64,000 bases of DNA from Colletes latitarsis (Eukaryota; Arthropoda; Insecta; Hymenoptera; Colletidae): positions 18,494,001 to 18,558,000 of the forward strand of contig NC_135136.1 in NCBI RefSeq assembly GCF_051014445.1, given 5' to 3'. Below the pieces are notes generated by a model. The model had not been told where the DNA came from. It was given only the letters and a program-made list of their open reading frames with translations, and searched no databases. The translations under genes and the position numbers were made by a program. Position 1 is the stretch's first letter. The number at the start of each line of letters is the position of its first letter. Positions 27,100-41,700 of the stretch are shown one piece after another.

Positions 27100-30000
27100 A
27101 AAAAAACCCAGGATCTGTAAAACAAGTATGTGAAGAATGCGAAAGTATGATCCTGACGAGGGCAAATCCCGGACCTATCCCAGACATAACTTGCGTTATC
27201 CTCTAAAATATTGATCGAAACCAGGTTTAATCGCCTATTTGAGTGTGGTACCACATTACTACGTGATCCAAACCAGAAAAATACCCAGGATCTGTTCAAC
27301 AAGTATGTGAAGAACGCGGAAATATGACCCTGATGAGGGCAAATGCCAGACCTATCCCAGACCTAACTTGCGTTATCCTCTAAAACATTGATCGAAACCA
27401 GGTTTAATTAACTGTTTCAGTGTGGTACCACATTACTGCGTGATCCAATCCAGAAAAAGCCCTGGATCTAGCCATCAAGTATGAGTAATATGCGAAAGTA
27501 TGAGCCTGAAGAGGGCAAATCCTAGACCTAACCCAGACCTAACATGCGTTATCCTCTAAAATATTGATCGAAACCAGGTTTAATGGACTGTTTCAGTGTG
27601 CTACCACATTGCTACGTCATCCAAACGAGAAAAAACCCAGGATCCGTTCAACAAGTATGTGAAGAATGCGAAAGTACGAGCCGGATCAGGGCAAATCCCT
27701 GACCTATCCCGGACCTAACTTGCGTTGTCCTCTAAAGTATTGATCGAAACCAGGTTTAATGGAATGTTTCAGTGTGGTACCACATTACTACGTGATCCCA
27801 TCCAGAAAAAGCCCAGGATCTAGCCATGAAGTATGAGAGATATGCGAAATTATGAGCCTGATTAGGGCAAATCCTAGACATAAACCAGATCTAGCATGCG
27901 TTATCCTCTAAAATATTGATCGAAGCCAGTTTTAATGGACTGTTTCAGTGTGGTACTACATTACTACGGGATCCAAACCAGAAGAAGCACAGAATCTGGC
28001 CATCAAGTATGAGAAATTTGCGAAAGTACGAGCCTGATGAGAGCAAATCCCAGACCTAACCTAGACCTAACATGAGTTATTCTCTAAAATATTGATCGAA
28101 ACCAGGTTTAATGGACTGTTTAGGTGTGCTACCACATTGCTACGTCATCCAAACGAGAAAAAACCCAGGATCCGTTCAACAAGTATGTGAAGAATGCGAA
28201 AGTACGAGCCTGATCAGGGCAAATCCCAGACCTATCCCAGACCTAACTTGCGTTGTCCTCTAAAATATTGATCGTAACCAGGTTTAATGGACTGTTTCAG
28301 TGTGGTACCACATTACTACCTGATCCAATCCAGAAAAGGCCCAGAATCTGGCCATGAACTATGAGAAATATGCGAAAGTACGAGCCTGATGAGAGCAAAT
28401 CTCAGACCTAACCAAGACCGAACAAGCGTTATTCTCTAAAATATTGATCGAAACCAGGTTTAATGGACTGTTTCAGTGTGGTACCACATTACTACGTGAT
28501 CCAATCCTGAAAAAGCCCAGTATCTAGCCATGAAGTATGAGAAATATGCGAATTTATGAGCCTGATTTGGGCAAATCCTAGACATAACACAGATCTAACA
28601 TGCGTTATCGTCTAAAATATTTATCAAGACCAGGTTTAATTGAATGTTTCAGTGTGGTACCACAATACTACGGGATCCAAACCAGAAAAAGCCCAGAATC
28701 TGGCCACCGAGTATGAGAAATATGCGAAAGTGCGAGCCTGATCAGGGCAAATCCCAGACCTGTCCTAGACCTAACTTGCGTTGTCCTCTAAAATATTGAT
28801 CGAAACCAGGTTTAATGGACTGTTTCAGTGTGGTACCACATTACTACCTGATCCAATCCAGAAAAAGCCCAGGATCTGTACAACAAGTATGTGAAGAATG
28901 CGAAAGTATGTGCCTTACGAGGGCAAATCCCGGACCTATCCCAGACATAACTTGCGTTATCCTCTAAAATATTGATCGAAACCAAGTTTAATCGACTATT
29001 TCAGTGTGGTACCACATTACTACGTGATCCAAACCAGAAAAATACCCAGGATCTGTTCAACAAGTGTGTGAATAACGTGGAAATATGACCCTGATGAGGG
29101 CAAATCCCAGACCTAACCTAGACCTAACATGAGTTATTCTCTAAAATATTGATCGAAACCAGGTTTAATGGACTGTTTCGGTGTGCTACCACATTGCTAC
29201 GTCATCCAAACGAGAAAAAACCCAGGATCCGTTCAACAAGTATGTGAAGAATGCGAAAGTACGAGCCTGATCAGGGCAAATCCCAGACCTATCCCAGACC
29301 TAACTTGCGTTGTCCTCTAAAATATTGATCGAAACCAGGTTTAATGGACTCTTTCAGTGTGGTACCACATTACTACCTGATCCAATCCAGAAAAAGCCCA
29401 GAATCTGGCCATGAACTATGAGAAATATGCAAAAGTACGAGCCTGATGAGAGCAAATCTCAGACCTAACCAAGACCGAACAAGCGTTATTCTCTAAAATA
29501 TTGATCGAAACCAGGTTTAATGGACTGTTTCAGTGAGGTACCACATTACTACCTGATCCAAACCAGAAAACACCCAGGATCTGTTCAACAAGTATGTGAA
29601 GAATGCGAAAGTATGTGTCTGATGAGGGAAAATCCCAGGCCTAACCTAGACCTAACATGCGTTACCCTCAAAAATACTGATCGAAACCAGGTTTAATCGA
29701 CTGTTTCAATGTGGTACCACATTACTATGTGATCCAAACCAGAAAAAAACCCAGGATCTGTACAACAAGTATGTGAAGAATGCGAAAGTATGAGCCTGAC
29801 GAGGACAAATCCCGGACCTATCCCAGACATAACTTGCGTTATCCTCTAAAATATTGATCGAAGCCAGGTTTAATGGACTATTTCAGTGTGGTACCACATT
29901 ACTACGTGATCCAAACCAGAAAAATACCCAGGATCTGTTCAACAAGTATGTGAAGAACGCGGAAATATGACCCTGATGAGGGCAAATCCCGGGCCTAACC

Positions 30001-33000
30001 TAGACCTAATATGAGTTATCCTCAAAAATATTGATCGAAACCAGGTTTAATCGACTGTTTCAGTGTGTTACCACATTACTACCTGATCCAAACCAGAAAA
30101 ATACCCAGGAACTGTCCAACAAGTATGTGAAGAACGCGGAAATATGACCCTGATGAGGGCAAATCCCGGGCCTAACCTAGACCTAACATTAGTTATCCTC
30201 AAATATATTGATCGAAACCAGGTTTAATCGACTGCTTCAGTGTGGTACCACATTACTACCTGATCCAAACCAGAAAAATACCCAGGATCTGTACAACAAG
30301 TATGTGAAGAACGCGAAAATATGACCCTGATGAGAGCAAATCCCAGACCTATACCAGACCTAACTTGCGTTGTCCTCTAAAATATTGATGGAAACCAGGT
30401 TTAATTGACTGTTTCAGTGTGGTACCACATTACTACGTGATCCAATTCAGAAAAAAACCCAGGATCTGTACAACAAGTATGTGAAGAATGCGAAAGTATG
30501 TGCCTTACGAGGGCAAATCCCGGACCTATCCCAGACATAACTTGCGTTATCCTCTAAAATATTGATCGAAACCAAGTTTAATCGACTATTTCAGTGTGGT
30601 ACCACATTACTACGTGATCCAAACCAGAAAAATACCCAGGATCTGTTCAACAAGTGTGTGAATAACGTGGAAATATGACCCTGATGAGGGCAAATCCCAG
30701 ACCTAACCTAGACCTAACATGAGTTATTCTCTAAAATATTGATCGAAACCAGGTTTAATGGACTGTTTCGGTGTGCTACCACATTGCTACGTCATCCAAA
30801 CGAGAAAAAACCCAGGATCCGTTCAACAAGTATGTGAAGAATGCGAAAGTACGAGCCTGATCAGGGCAAATCCCAGACCTATCCCAGACCTAACTTGCGT
30901 TGTCCTCTAAAATATTGATCGAAAACAGGTTTAATGGACTCTTTCAGTGTGGTACCACATTACTACCTGATCCAATCCAGAAAAAGCCCAGAATCTGGCC
31001 ATGAACTATGAGAAATATGCAAAAGTACGAGCCTGATGAGAGCAAATCTCAGACCTAACCAAGACCGAACAAGCGTTATTCTCTAAAATATTGATCGAAA
31101 CCAGGTTTAATGGACTGTTTCAGTGAGGTACCACATTACTACCTGATCCAAACCAGAAAACACCCAGGATCTGTTCAACAAGTATGTGAAGAATGCGAAA
31201 GTATGTGCCTTACAAGGGCAAATCCCGGACCTATCCCAGACATAACTTGCGTTATCCTCTAAAATATTGATCGAAACCAAGTTTAATCGACTATTTCAGT
31301 GTGGTACCACATTACTACGTGATCCAAACCAGAAAAATACCCAGGATCTGTTCAACAAGTATGTGAAGAACGCGGAAATATGACCCTGATGAGGGCAAAT
31401 CCCGGGCCTAACCTAGACCTAACATGAGTTATTCTCTAAAATATTGATCGAAACCAGGTTTAATGGACTGTTTCAGTGAGGTACCACATTACTACCTGAT
31501 CCAAACCAGAAAAAACCCAGGATCTGTTCAACAAGTATGTGAAGAATGCGAAAGTATGTGTCTGATGAGGGAAAATCCCAGGCCTAACCTAGACCTAACA
31601 TGCGTTACCCTCAAAAATACTGATCGAAACCAGGTTTAATCGACTGTTTCAATGTGGTACCACATTACTACGTGATCCAAACCAGAAAAAAACCCAGGAT
31701 CTGTACAACAAGTATGTGAAGAATGCGAAAGTATGATCCTGACGAGGGCAAATCCCGGACCTATCCCAGACATAACTTGCGTTATCCTCTAAAATATTGA
31801 TCGAAACCAGGTTTAATCGCCTATTTGAGTGTGGTACCACATTACTACGTGATCCAAACCAGAAAAATACCCAGGATCTGTTCAACAAGTATGTGAAGAA
31901 CGCGGAAATATGACCCTGATGAGGGCAAATCCCGGGCCTAACCTAGACCTAACATGAGTTATCCTCAAAAATATTGATCGAAACCAGGTTTAATCGACTG
32001 TTTCAGTGTGGTACCACATTACTGCGTGATCCAATCCAGAAAAAGCCCTGGATCTAGCCATCAAGTATGAGTAATATGCGAAAGTATGAGCCTGAAGAGG
32101 GCAAATCCTAGACCTAACCCAGACCTAACATGCGTTATCCTCTAAAATATTGATCGAAACCAGGTTTAATGGACTGTTTCAGTGTGCTACCACATTGCTA
32201 CGTCATCCAAACGAGAAAAAACCCAGGATCCGTTCAACAAGTATGTGAAGAATGCGAAAGTACGAGCCTGATCAGGGCAAATCCCTGACCTATCCCGGAC
32301 CTAACTTGCGTTGTCCTCTAAAGTATTGATCGAAACCAGGTTTAATGGAATGTTTCAGTGTGGTACCACATTACTACGTGATCCAATCCAGAAAAAGCCC
32401 AGGATCTAGCCATGAAGTATGAGAGATATGCGAAATTATGAGCCTGATTAGGGCAAATCCTAGACATAAACCAGATCTAGTATGCGTTATCCTCTAAAAT
32501 ATTGATCGAAGCCAGTTTTAATGGACTGTTTCTGTGTGGTACTACATTACTACGGGATCCAAACCAGAAGAAGCACAGAATCTGGCCATCAAGTATGAGA
32601 AATTTGCGAAAGTACGAGCCTGATGAGAGCAAATCCCAGACCTAACCTAGACCTAACATGAGTTATTCTCTAAAATATTGATCGAAACCAGGTTTAATGG
32701 ACTGTTTCGGTGTGCTACCACATTGCTACGTCATCCAAACGAGAAAAAACCCAGGATCCGTTCAACAAGTATGTGAAGAATGCGAAAGTACGAGCCTGAT
32801 CAGGGCAAATCCCAGACCTATCCCAGACCTAACTTGCGTTGTCCTCTAAAATATTGATCGAAACCAGGTTTAATGGACTGTTTCAGTGTGGTACCACATT
32901 ACTACCTGATCCAATCCAGAAAAAGCCCAGAATCTGGCCATGAACTATGAGAAATATGCGAAAGTACGAGCCTGATGAGAGCAAATCTCAGACCTAACCA

Positions 33001-36000
33001 AGACCGAACAAGCGTTATTCTCTAAAATATTGATCGAAACCAGGTTTAATGGACTGTTCCAGTGTGGTACCACATTACTACGTGAACCAATCCTGAAAAA
33101 GCCCAGTATCTAGCCATGAAGTATGAGAAATATGCGAATTTATGAGCCTGATTTGGGCAAATCCTAGACATAACCCAGATCTAACATGCGTTATCGTCTA
33201 AAATATTTATCAAGACCAGGTTTAATTGAATGTTTCAGTGTGGTACCACAATACTACGGGATCCAAACCAGAAAAAGCCCAGAATCTGGCCACCGAGTAT
33301 GAGAAATATGCGAAAGTGCGAGCCTGATCAGGGCAAATCCCAGACCTATCCCAGACCTAACTTGCGTTGTCCTCTAAAATATTGATCGAAACCAGGTTTA
33401 ATGGACTGTTTCAGTGTGGTACCACATTACTACCTGATCCAATCCAGAAAAAGCCCAGGATCTGTTCAACAAGTATGTGAAGAACGCGGAAATATGACCC
33501 TGATGAGGGCAAATCCCGGGCCTAACCTAGACCTAACATTAGTTATCCTCAAATATATTGATCGAAACCAGGTTTAATCGACTGCTTCAGTGTGGTACCA
33601 CATTACTACCTGATCCAAACCAGAAAAATACCCAGGATCTGTACAACAAGTATGTGAAGAACGCGAAAATATGACCCTGATGAGAGCAAATCCCAGACCT
33701 ATACCAGACCTAACTTGCGTTGTCCTCTAAAATATTGATGGAAACCAGGTTTAATTGACTGTTTCAGTGTGGTACCACATTACTACGTGATCCAATTCAG
33801 AAAAAAACCCAGGATCTGTACAACAAGTATGTGAAGAATGCGGAAATATGACCCTGATGAGGGCAAATCCCGGGCCTAACCTAGACCTAACATGCGTTAT
33901 GCTCTAAAAGACTGATCGAAACCAGGTTTAATGGACTGTTTCAGTGTGCTACCACATTACTACGTGATCCAAACCAGAAAAATACCCAGGATCTGTTCAA
34001 CAAGTATGTGAAGAACGCGAAAATATGAACCTGATGAGGGCAAATCCCAGACCTATCCCAGACCTAACATGAGTTATTCTCTAAAATATTGATCGAAACC
34101 AGGTTTAATGGACTGTTTCGGTGTGCTACCACATTGCTACGTCATCCAAACGAGAAAAAACCCAGGATCCGTTCAACAAGTATGTGAAGAATGCGAAAGT
34201 ACGAGCCTGATCAGGGCAAATCCCAGACCTATCCCAGACCTAACTTGCGTTGTCCTCTAAAATATTGATCGAAACCAGGTTTAATGGACTCTTTCAGTGT
34301 GGTACCACATTACTACCTGATCCAATCCAGAAAAAGCCCAGAATCTGGCCATGAACTATGAGAAATATGCAAAAGTACGAGCCTGATGAGAGCAAATCTC
34401 AGACCTAACCAAGACCGAACAAGCGTTATTCTCTAAAATATTGATCGAAACCAGGTTTAATGGACTGTTTCAGTGAGGTACCACATTACTACCTGATCCA
34501 AACCAGAAAAAACCCAGGATCTGTTCAACAAGTATGTGAAGAATGCGAAAGTATGTGTCTGATGAGGGAAAATCCCAGGCCTAACCTAGACCTAACATGC
34601 GTTATCCTCGAAAATATTGATCGAAACCAGGTTTAATCGACCGTTTCAGTGTGGTACCACATTACTACGTGATCCAATCCAGAAAAAGCCCTGGATCTAG
34701 CCATCAAGTATGAGTAATATGCGAAAGTATGAGCCTGATGAGGGCAAATCCTAGACCTATCCCAGACCTAACATGCGTTATCCTCTAAAATATTTATCAA
34801 GACCAGGTTTAATTGAATGTTTCAGTGTGGTACCACATTACTACCTGATCCAACCAGAAAAATACCCAGGATCTGTTCAACAAGTATGTGAAGGACGCGA
34901 AAATATGACCCTGATGAGGGCAAATCCCAGACATATACCAGACCTAACTTGCGTAGTCCTCTAAAATATTGATGGAAACCAGGTTTAATTGACTGTTTCT
35001 GTGTGGTACCACATTACTACGAGATCCAATCCAGAAAAAGACCCAGGATCTGTACAACAAGTATGTGAAGAATGCGAAAGTATGAGCCTGACGAGGGCAA
35101 ATCCCGGACCTATCCCAGACATAACCTGCGTTATCCACTAAAATATAGATCGAAACCAGGTTTAATCGACTATTTCAGTGTGGTACCACATTACTGCGTG
35201 ATCGAAACCAGAAAAATACCCAGGATCTGTTCAACAAGTATGTGAAGAACGCGGAAATATGACCCTGATGAGGGCAAATCCCGGGCCTAACCTAGACCTA
35301 ACATGAGTTATCCTCAAAAATATTGATCGAAACCAGGTTTAATCGACTGTTTTAGTGTGGTACCACATTACTGCGTGATCCAATCCAGAAAAAGCCCTGG
35401 ATCTAGCCATCAAGTATGAGTAATATGCGAAAGTATGAGCCTGAAGAGGGCAAATCCTAGACCTAACCCAGACCTAACATGCGTTATCCTCTAAAATATT
35501 GATCGAAACCAGGCTTAATGTACTGTTTCAGTGTGCTACCACATTGCTACGTCATCCAAACGAGAAAAAACCCAGGATCCGTTCAACAAGTATGTGAAGA
35601 ATGCGAAAGTACGAGCCTGATCAGGGCAAATCCCTGACCTATCCCAGACCTAACTTGCGTTGTCCTCTAAAATATTGATGGAAACCAGGTTTAATGGACT
35701 GTTTCAGTGTGGTACCACATTACTACGTGATCCAATCCAGAAAAAGCCCAGGATCTAGCCATGAAGTATGAGAGATATGCGAAATTATGAGCCTGATTAG
35801 GGCAAATCCTAGACATAAACCAGATCTAGCATGCGTTATCCTCTAAAATATTGATCGAAGCCAGTTTTAATGGACTGTTTCAGTGTGGTACCACATTACT
35901 ACGGGATCCAAACCAGAAGAAGCACAGAATCTGGCCATCAAGTATGAGAAATTTGCGAAAGTACGAGCCTGATGAGAGCAAATCCCAGACCTAACCTAGA

Positions 36001-38740
36001 CCTAACATAAGTTATTCTCTAAAATATTGATCGAAACCAGGTTTAATGGACTGTTTCAGTGTGCTACCACATTGCTACGTCATCCAAACGAGAAAAAACC
36101 CAGGATCCGTTCAACAAGTATGTGAAGAATGCGAAAGTACGAGCCTGATCAGGGCAAATCCCAGACCTATCCCAGACCTGACTTACGTTGTACTCTAAAA
36201 TATTGATCGAAACCAGGTTTAATGGACTGTTTCAGTGTGGTACCACATTACTACCTGATCCAATCCAGAAAAAGCCCAGAATCTGGCCATGAACTATGAG
36301 AAATATGCGAAAGTACGAGCCTGATGAGAGCAAATCTCAGACCTAATCAAGACCGAACAAGCGTTATTCTCTAAAATATTGATCGAAACCAGGTTTAATG
36401 GACTGTTTCAGTGAGGTCCCACATTACTACCTGATCCAAACCAGAAAAAACCCAGGATCTGTTCAACAAGTGTGTGAAGAATGCGAAAGTATGTGTCTGA
36501 TGAGGGAAAATCCCAGGCCTAACCTAGACCTAACATGCGTTACCCTCAAAAATACTGATCGAAACCAGGTTTAATCGACTGTTTCAGTGTGGTACCACAT
36601 TACTATGTGATCCAAACCAGAAAAAAACCCAGGATCTGTACAACAAGTATGTGAAGAATGCGAAAGTATGAGCCTGACGAGGACAAATCCCGGACCTATC
36701 CCAGATATAACTTGCGTTATCCTCTAAAATATTGATCGAAGCCAGGTTTAATCGACTATTTCAGTGTGGTACCACATTACTACGTGATCCAAACCAGAAA
36801 AATACCCAGGATCTGTTCAACAAGTATGTGAAGAACGCGGAAATATGACCCTGATGAGGGCAAATCCCGGGCCTAACCTAGACCTAATATGAGTTATCCT
36901 CAAAAATATTGATCGAAACCAGGTTTAATCGACTGTATCAGTGTGTTACCACATTACTACCTGATCCAAACCAGAAAAATACCCAGGAACTGTGCAACAA
37001 GTATGTGAAGAACGCGAAAATATGACCCTGAAGAGGGCAAATCCCAGACCTATACCAGACCTAACTTGCGTTGTCCTCTAAAATATTGATGGAAACCAGG
37101 TTTAATTGACTGTTTCAGTGTGGTACCACATTACTACGTGATCCAATCCAGAGAAAGCCCTGGATCTAGCCATCAAGTATGAGAAATATGCGAAAGTATG
37201 AGCCTGATGAGGGCAAATCCTAGACCTAACCCAGACCTAACATGCGTTATCCTCTAAAATATTTATCAAGACCAGGTTTAATTGAATGTTTCAGTGTGGT
37301 ATCACATTACTACGTGATCCAAACCTGAAAAAACCCAGGATCCGTTCAACAAGTATGTGAAGAATGCGAAAGTACGAGCCTGATCAGGGGAAATCCTAGA
37401 CCTAACATGCGTTGTCCTCTAAAGTATTGATCGAAACCTGGTTTAATGGACTGTTTCAGTGTGGTACCACATTACTACGTGATCCAATCCAGAGAAAGCC
37501 CAGGATCTAGCCATGAAGTATGAGAGATATGCGAAATTATGAGCCTGATTAGGGCAAATCCTAGACATAAACCAGATCTAGCATGCGTTATCCTCTAAAA
37601 TATTGATCGAAGCCAGTTTTAATGGACTGTTTCAGTGTGGTACTACATTACTACGGGATCCAAACCAGAAGAAGCACAGAATCTGGCCATCAAGTATGAG
37701 AAATTTGCGAAAGTACGAGCCTGATGAGAGCAAATCCTAGACCTAACCAAGACCGAACAAGCGTTATTCTCTAAAATATTGATCGAAACCAGGTTTAATG
37801 GACTGTTTCAGTGAGGTACCACATTACTACCTGATCCAAACCAGAAAAAACCCAGGATCTGTTCAACAAGTATGTGAAGAATGCGAAAGTATGTGTCTGA
37901 TGAGGGAAAATCCCAGGCCTAACCTAGACCTAACATGCGTTACCCTCAAAAATATATATCGAAACGAGGTTTAATGGACTGTTTCAGTGTGGTACCACAT
38001 CACTACGTGATCCAAACCACAAAAAACCCAGGATCCGTTCAACAAGTATGTGACGAATGCGAAAGTATGTGTCTGATGAGGGCAAATCCCAGGCCTAACC
38101 TAGATCTAACATGCGTTATCCTCAAAAATATTTATCAAAACCAGGTTTAATGGACTGTTTCAGTGAGGTACCACATTACTACCTGATCCAAACCAGAAAA
38201 AACCCAGGATCTGTTCAACAAGTGTGTGAAGAATGCGAAAGTATGTGTCTGATGAGGGAAAATCCCAGGCCTAACCTAGACCTAACATGCGTTACCCTCA
38301 AAAATATATATCGAAACCAGGTTTAATGGACTGTTTCAGTGTGGTACCACATCACTACGTGATCCAAACCACAAAAAACCCAGGATCCGTTCAACAAGTA
38401 TGTGACGAATGCGAAAGTATGTGTCTGATGAGGGCAAATCCCAGACCTATACCAGACCTATCTTGCGTTGTCCTCTAAAATATTGATGGAAACCAGGTTT
38501 AATTGACTGTTTCAGTGTGGTACCACATTACTACGTGATCCAATCCAGAGAAAGCCCTGGATCTAGCCATCAAGTATGAGAAATATGCGAAAGTATGAGC
38601 CTGATGAGGGCAAATCCTAGACCTAACCCAGACCTAACATGCGTTATCCTCTAAAATATTTATCAAGACCAGGTTTAATTGAATGTTTCAGTGTGGTATC
38701 ACATTACTACGTGATCCAAACCTGAAAAAACCCAGGATCC
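27100..38740 (+). repeat. Satellite array, central-right block with diverged higher-order repeats
   Basis: This block holds about 66 monomers and no gene. About 27100-28870 matches about 31690-33450 at an offset of 4,586 bp (about 26 monomers). Shared variants include tcgcctatttgagtg, the cattgctacgtcatccaaacgag monomer and atgagtaatatgcg. About 120 bp at 27301-27420 differ between the two, as expected after gene conversion. A further related stretch starts near 35376, 3,349 bp (19 monomers) after 32027. About 37340-38000 repeats at about 39265-39925 at an offset of 1,925 bp, which is 11 monomers minus 11 bp, because both carry a monomer shortened at gatcaggggaaatcctagac. Confidence 0.92.
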
Positions 38741-41700
38741 GTTCAACAAGTATGTGAAGAATGCGAAAGTACGAGCCTGATCAGGGCAAATCCCTGACCT
38801 ATCCCAGACCTAACTTGCGTTGTCCTCTAAAGTATTGATCGAAACCAGGTTTAATGGAATGTTTCAGTGTGGTACCACATTACTACGTGATCCAATCCAG
38901 AAAAAGCCCAGGATCTAGCCATGAAGAATGAGAGATATGCGAAATTATGAGCCTGATTAGGGCAAATCCTAGACATAAACCAGATCTAGCATGCGTTATC
39001 CTCTAAAATATTGATCGAAGCCAGTTTTAATGGACTGTTTCAGTGTGGTACTACATTACTACGGGATCCAAACCAGAAGAAGCACAGAATCTGGCCATCA
39101 AGTATGAGAAATTTGTGAAAGTACGAGCCTGATGAGAGCAAATTCCAGACCTAACCTAGACCTAACATGAGTTATTCTCTAAAATATTGATCGAAACCAG
39201 GTTTAATGGACTGTTTCAGTGTGCTACCACATTGCTACGTCATCCAAACGAGAAAAAACCCAGGATCCGTTCAACAAGTATGTGAAGAATGCGAAAGTAC
39301 GAGCCTGATCAGGGGAAATCCTAGACCTAACATGCGTTGTCCTCTAAAGTATTGATCGAAACCTGGTTTAATGGACTGTTTCAGTGTGGTACCACATTAC
39401 TACGTGATCCAATCCAGAGAAAGCCCAGGATCTAGCCATGAAGTATGAGAGATATGCGAAATTATGAGCCTGATTAGGGCAAATCCTAGACATAAACCAG
39501 ATCTAGCATGCGTTATCCTCTAAAATATTGATCGAAACCAGTTTTAATGGACTGTTTCAGTGTGGTACTACATTACTACGGGATCCAAACCAGAAGAAGC
39601 ACAGAATCTGGCCATCAAGTATGAGAAATTTGCGAAAGTACGAGCCTGATGAGAGCAAATCCTAGACCTAACCAAGACCGAACAAGCGTTATTCTCTAAA
39701 ATATTGATCGAAACCAGGTTTAATGGACTGTTTCAGTGAGGTACCACATTACTACCTGATCCAAACCAGAGAAAACCCAGGATCTGTTCAACAAGTATGT
39801 GAAGAATGCGAAAGTATGTGTCTGATGAGGGAAAATCCCAGGCCTAACCTAGACCTAACATGCGTTACCCTCAAAAATATATATCGAAACCAGGTTTAAT
39901 GGACTGTTTCAGTGTGGTACCACATCACTACGTGATCCAAACCACAAAAAACCCAGGATCCGTTCAACAAGTATGTGACGAATGCGAAAGTATGTGTCTG
40001 ATGAGGGCAAATCTCAGGCCTAACCTAGATCTAACATGCGTTATCCTCAAAAATATTTATCGAAACCAGGTTCAATGGACTGTTTCAGTGTGGTACCACA
40101 TCACTACGTGATCCAAACCAGAAAAATACCCAGGATCCGTTCAACAAGTATGTGAAGAATGCGAAAGTATGTGTCTGATGAGGGGAAATCCCAGGCCTAA
40201 CCTAGACCTAACATGCGTTATCCTCAAAAATATTGATCGAAACCAGGTTTAATCGACCGTTTCAGTGTGGTACCACATTACTACCTGATCCAATCCAGAA
40301 AAAGCCCTGGATCTAGCCATCAAGTATGAGTAATATGCGAAAGTATGAGCCTGATGAGGGCAAATCCTAGACCTAACCCAGACCTAACATGCGTTATCCT
40401 CTAAAATATTTATCAAGACCAGGTTTAATTGAATGTTTCAGTGTGGTACCACATTACTACCTGATCCAAACCAGAAGAATACCCAGGATCTGATCAACAA
40501 GTATGTGAAGAACGCGGAAATATGACCCTGATGAGGGCAAATCCCGGGCCTAACCTAGACCTAACATGAGTTATCCTCAAAAATATTGATCGAAACCAGG
40601 TTTAATCGACTGTTTCAGTGTGGTACCACATTACTACCTGATCCAAACCAGAAAAATACCCAGGATCTGTTCAACAAGTATGTGAAGAACGCGAAAATAT
40701 GACCCTGATGAAGGCAAATCCCAGACCTATACCAGACCTAACTTGCGTTGTCCTCTAAAATATTGATGGAATCCAGGTTTAATTGACTGTTTCAGTGTGG
40801 TACCACATTACTACGTGATCCAAACCAGAAAAATACCCAGGATCTGTTCAACAAGTATGTGAAGAACGCGGAAATATGACCCTGATGAGGGCAAATCCCG
40901 GGCCTAACCTAGACCTAACATGAGTTATCCTCAAAAATATTGACCGAAACCAGGTTTAATCGACTGTTTCAGTGTGGTACCACATTACTACCTGATCCAA
41001 ACCAGAAAAATACCCAGGATCTGTTCAACAAGTATGTGGAGAATGCGAAAGTATGTGTCTGATGAGGGCAAATCCCAGGCCTAACGTAGACATAACATGC
41101 GTTATCCTCTAAAATATTGATAGAAACCAGGTTAAATGGACTGATTCAGTGTGCTACCACATTACTACGTTATCCAAACCAGAAAAAGCCCTGGATCTAG
41201 CCATCAAGTATGAGTAATATGCGAAAGTATGAGCCTGATGAGGGCAAATCCTAGACCTAACCCAGACCTAACATGCATTATCCTCTAAAATATTTATCAA
41301 GACCAGGTTTAATTGAATGTTTCAGTGTGCTACCACACTACTACGTGATCCAAACCAGAAAAAACCCAGGATCCGTTCAACAAGTATGTGAAGAATGCGA
41401 GAGTATGTGTCTGATGAGGGCAAATCACAGGCCTAACCTAGACATAACATGCGTTATCCTCTAAAATATTGATGGAAATCAGGTTTAATTGACTATTTCA
41501 GTGTGGTACCACATTACTACGTGATCCAATCCAGAAAAAAACCCAGGATCTGTACAGCAAGTATGTGAAGAATGCGAAAGTATGAGCCTGACGAGGGCAA
41601 ATCCCGGACCTATCCCAGACATATCTTGCGTTATCCTCTAAAATATTGGTCGAAACCAGGTTTAATCGACTATTTCAGTGTGGTACCACATTACTACGTG

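Noticed and set aside
27096..35138. Reverse-strand open frames in the satellite (27096-27302, 31649-31888, 34944-35138)
   Set aside because: Same explanation: they repeat a phrase fixed by the monomer sequence and span one to one and a half monomers.
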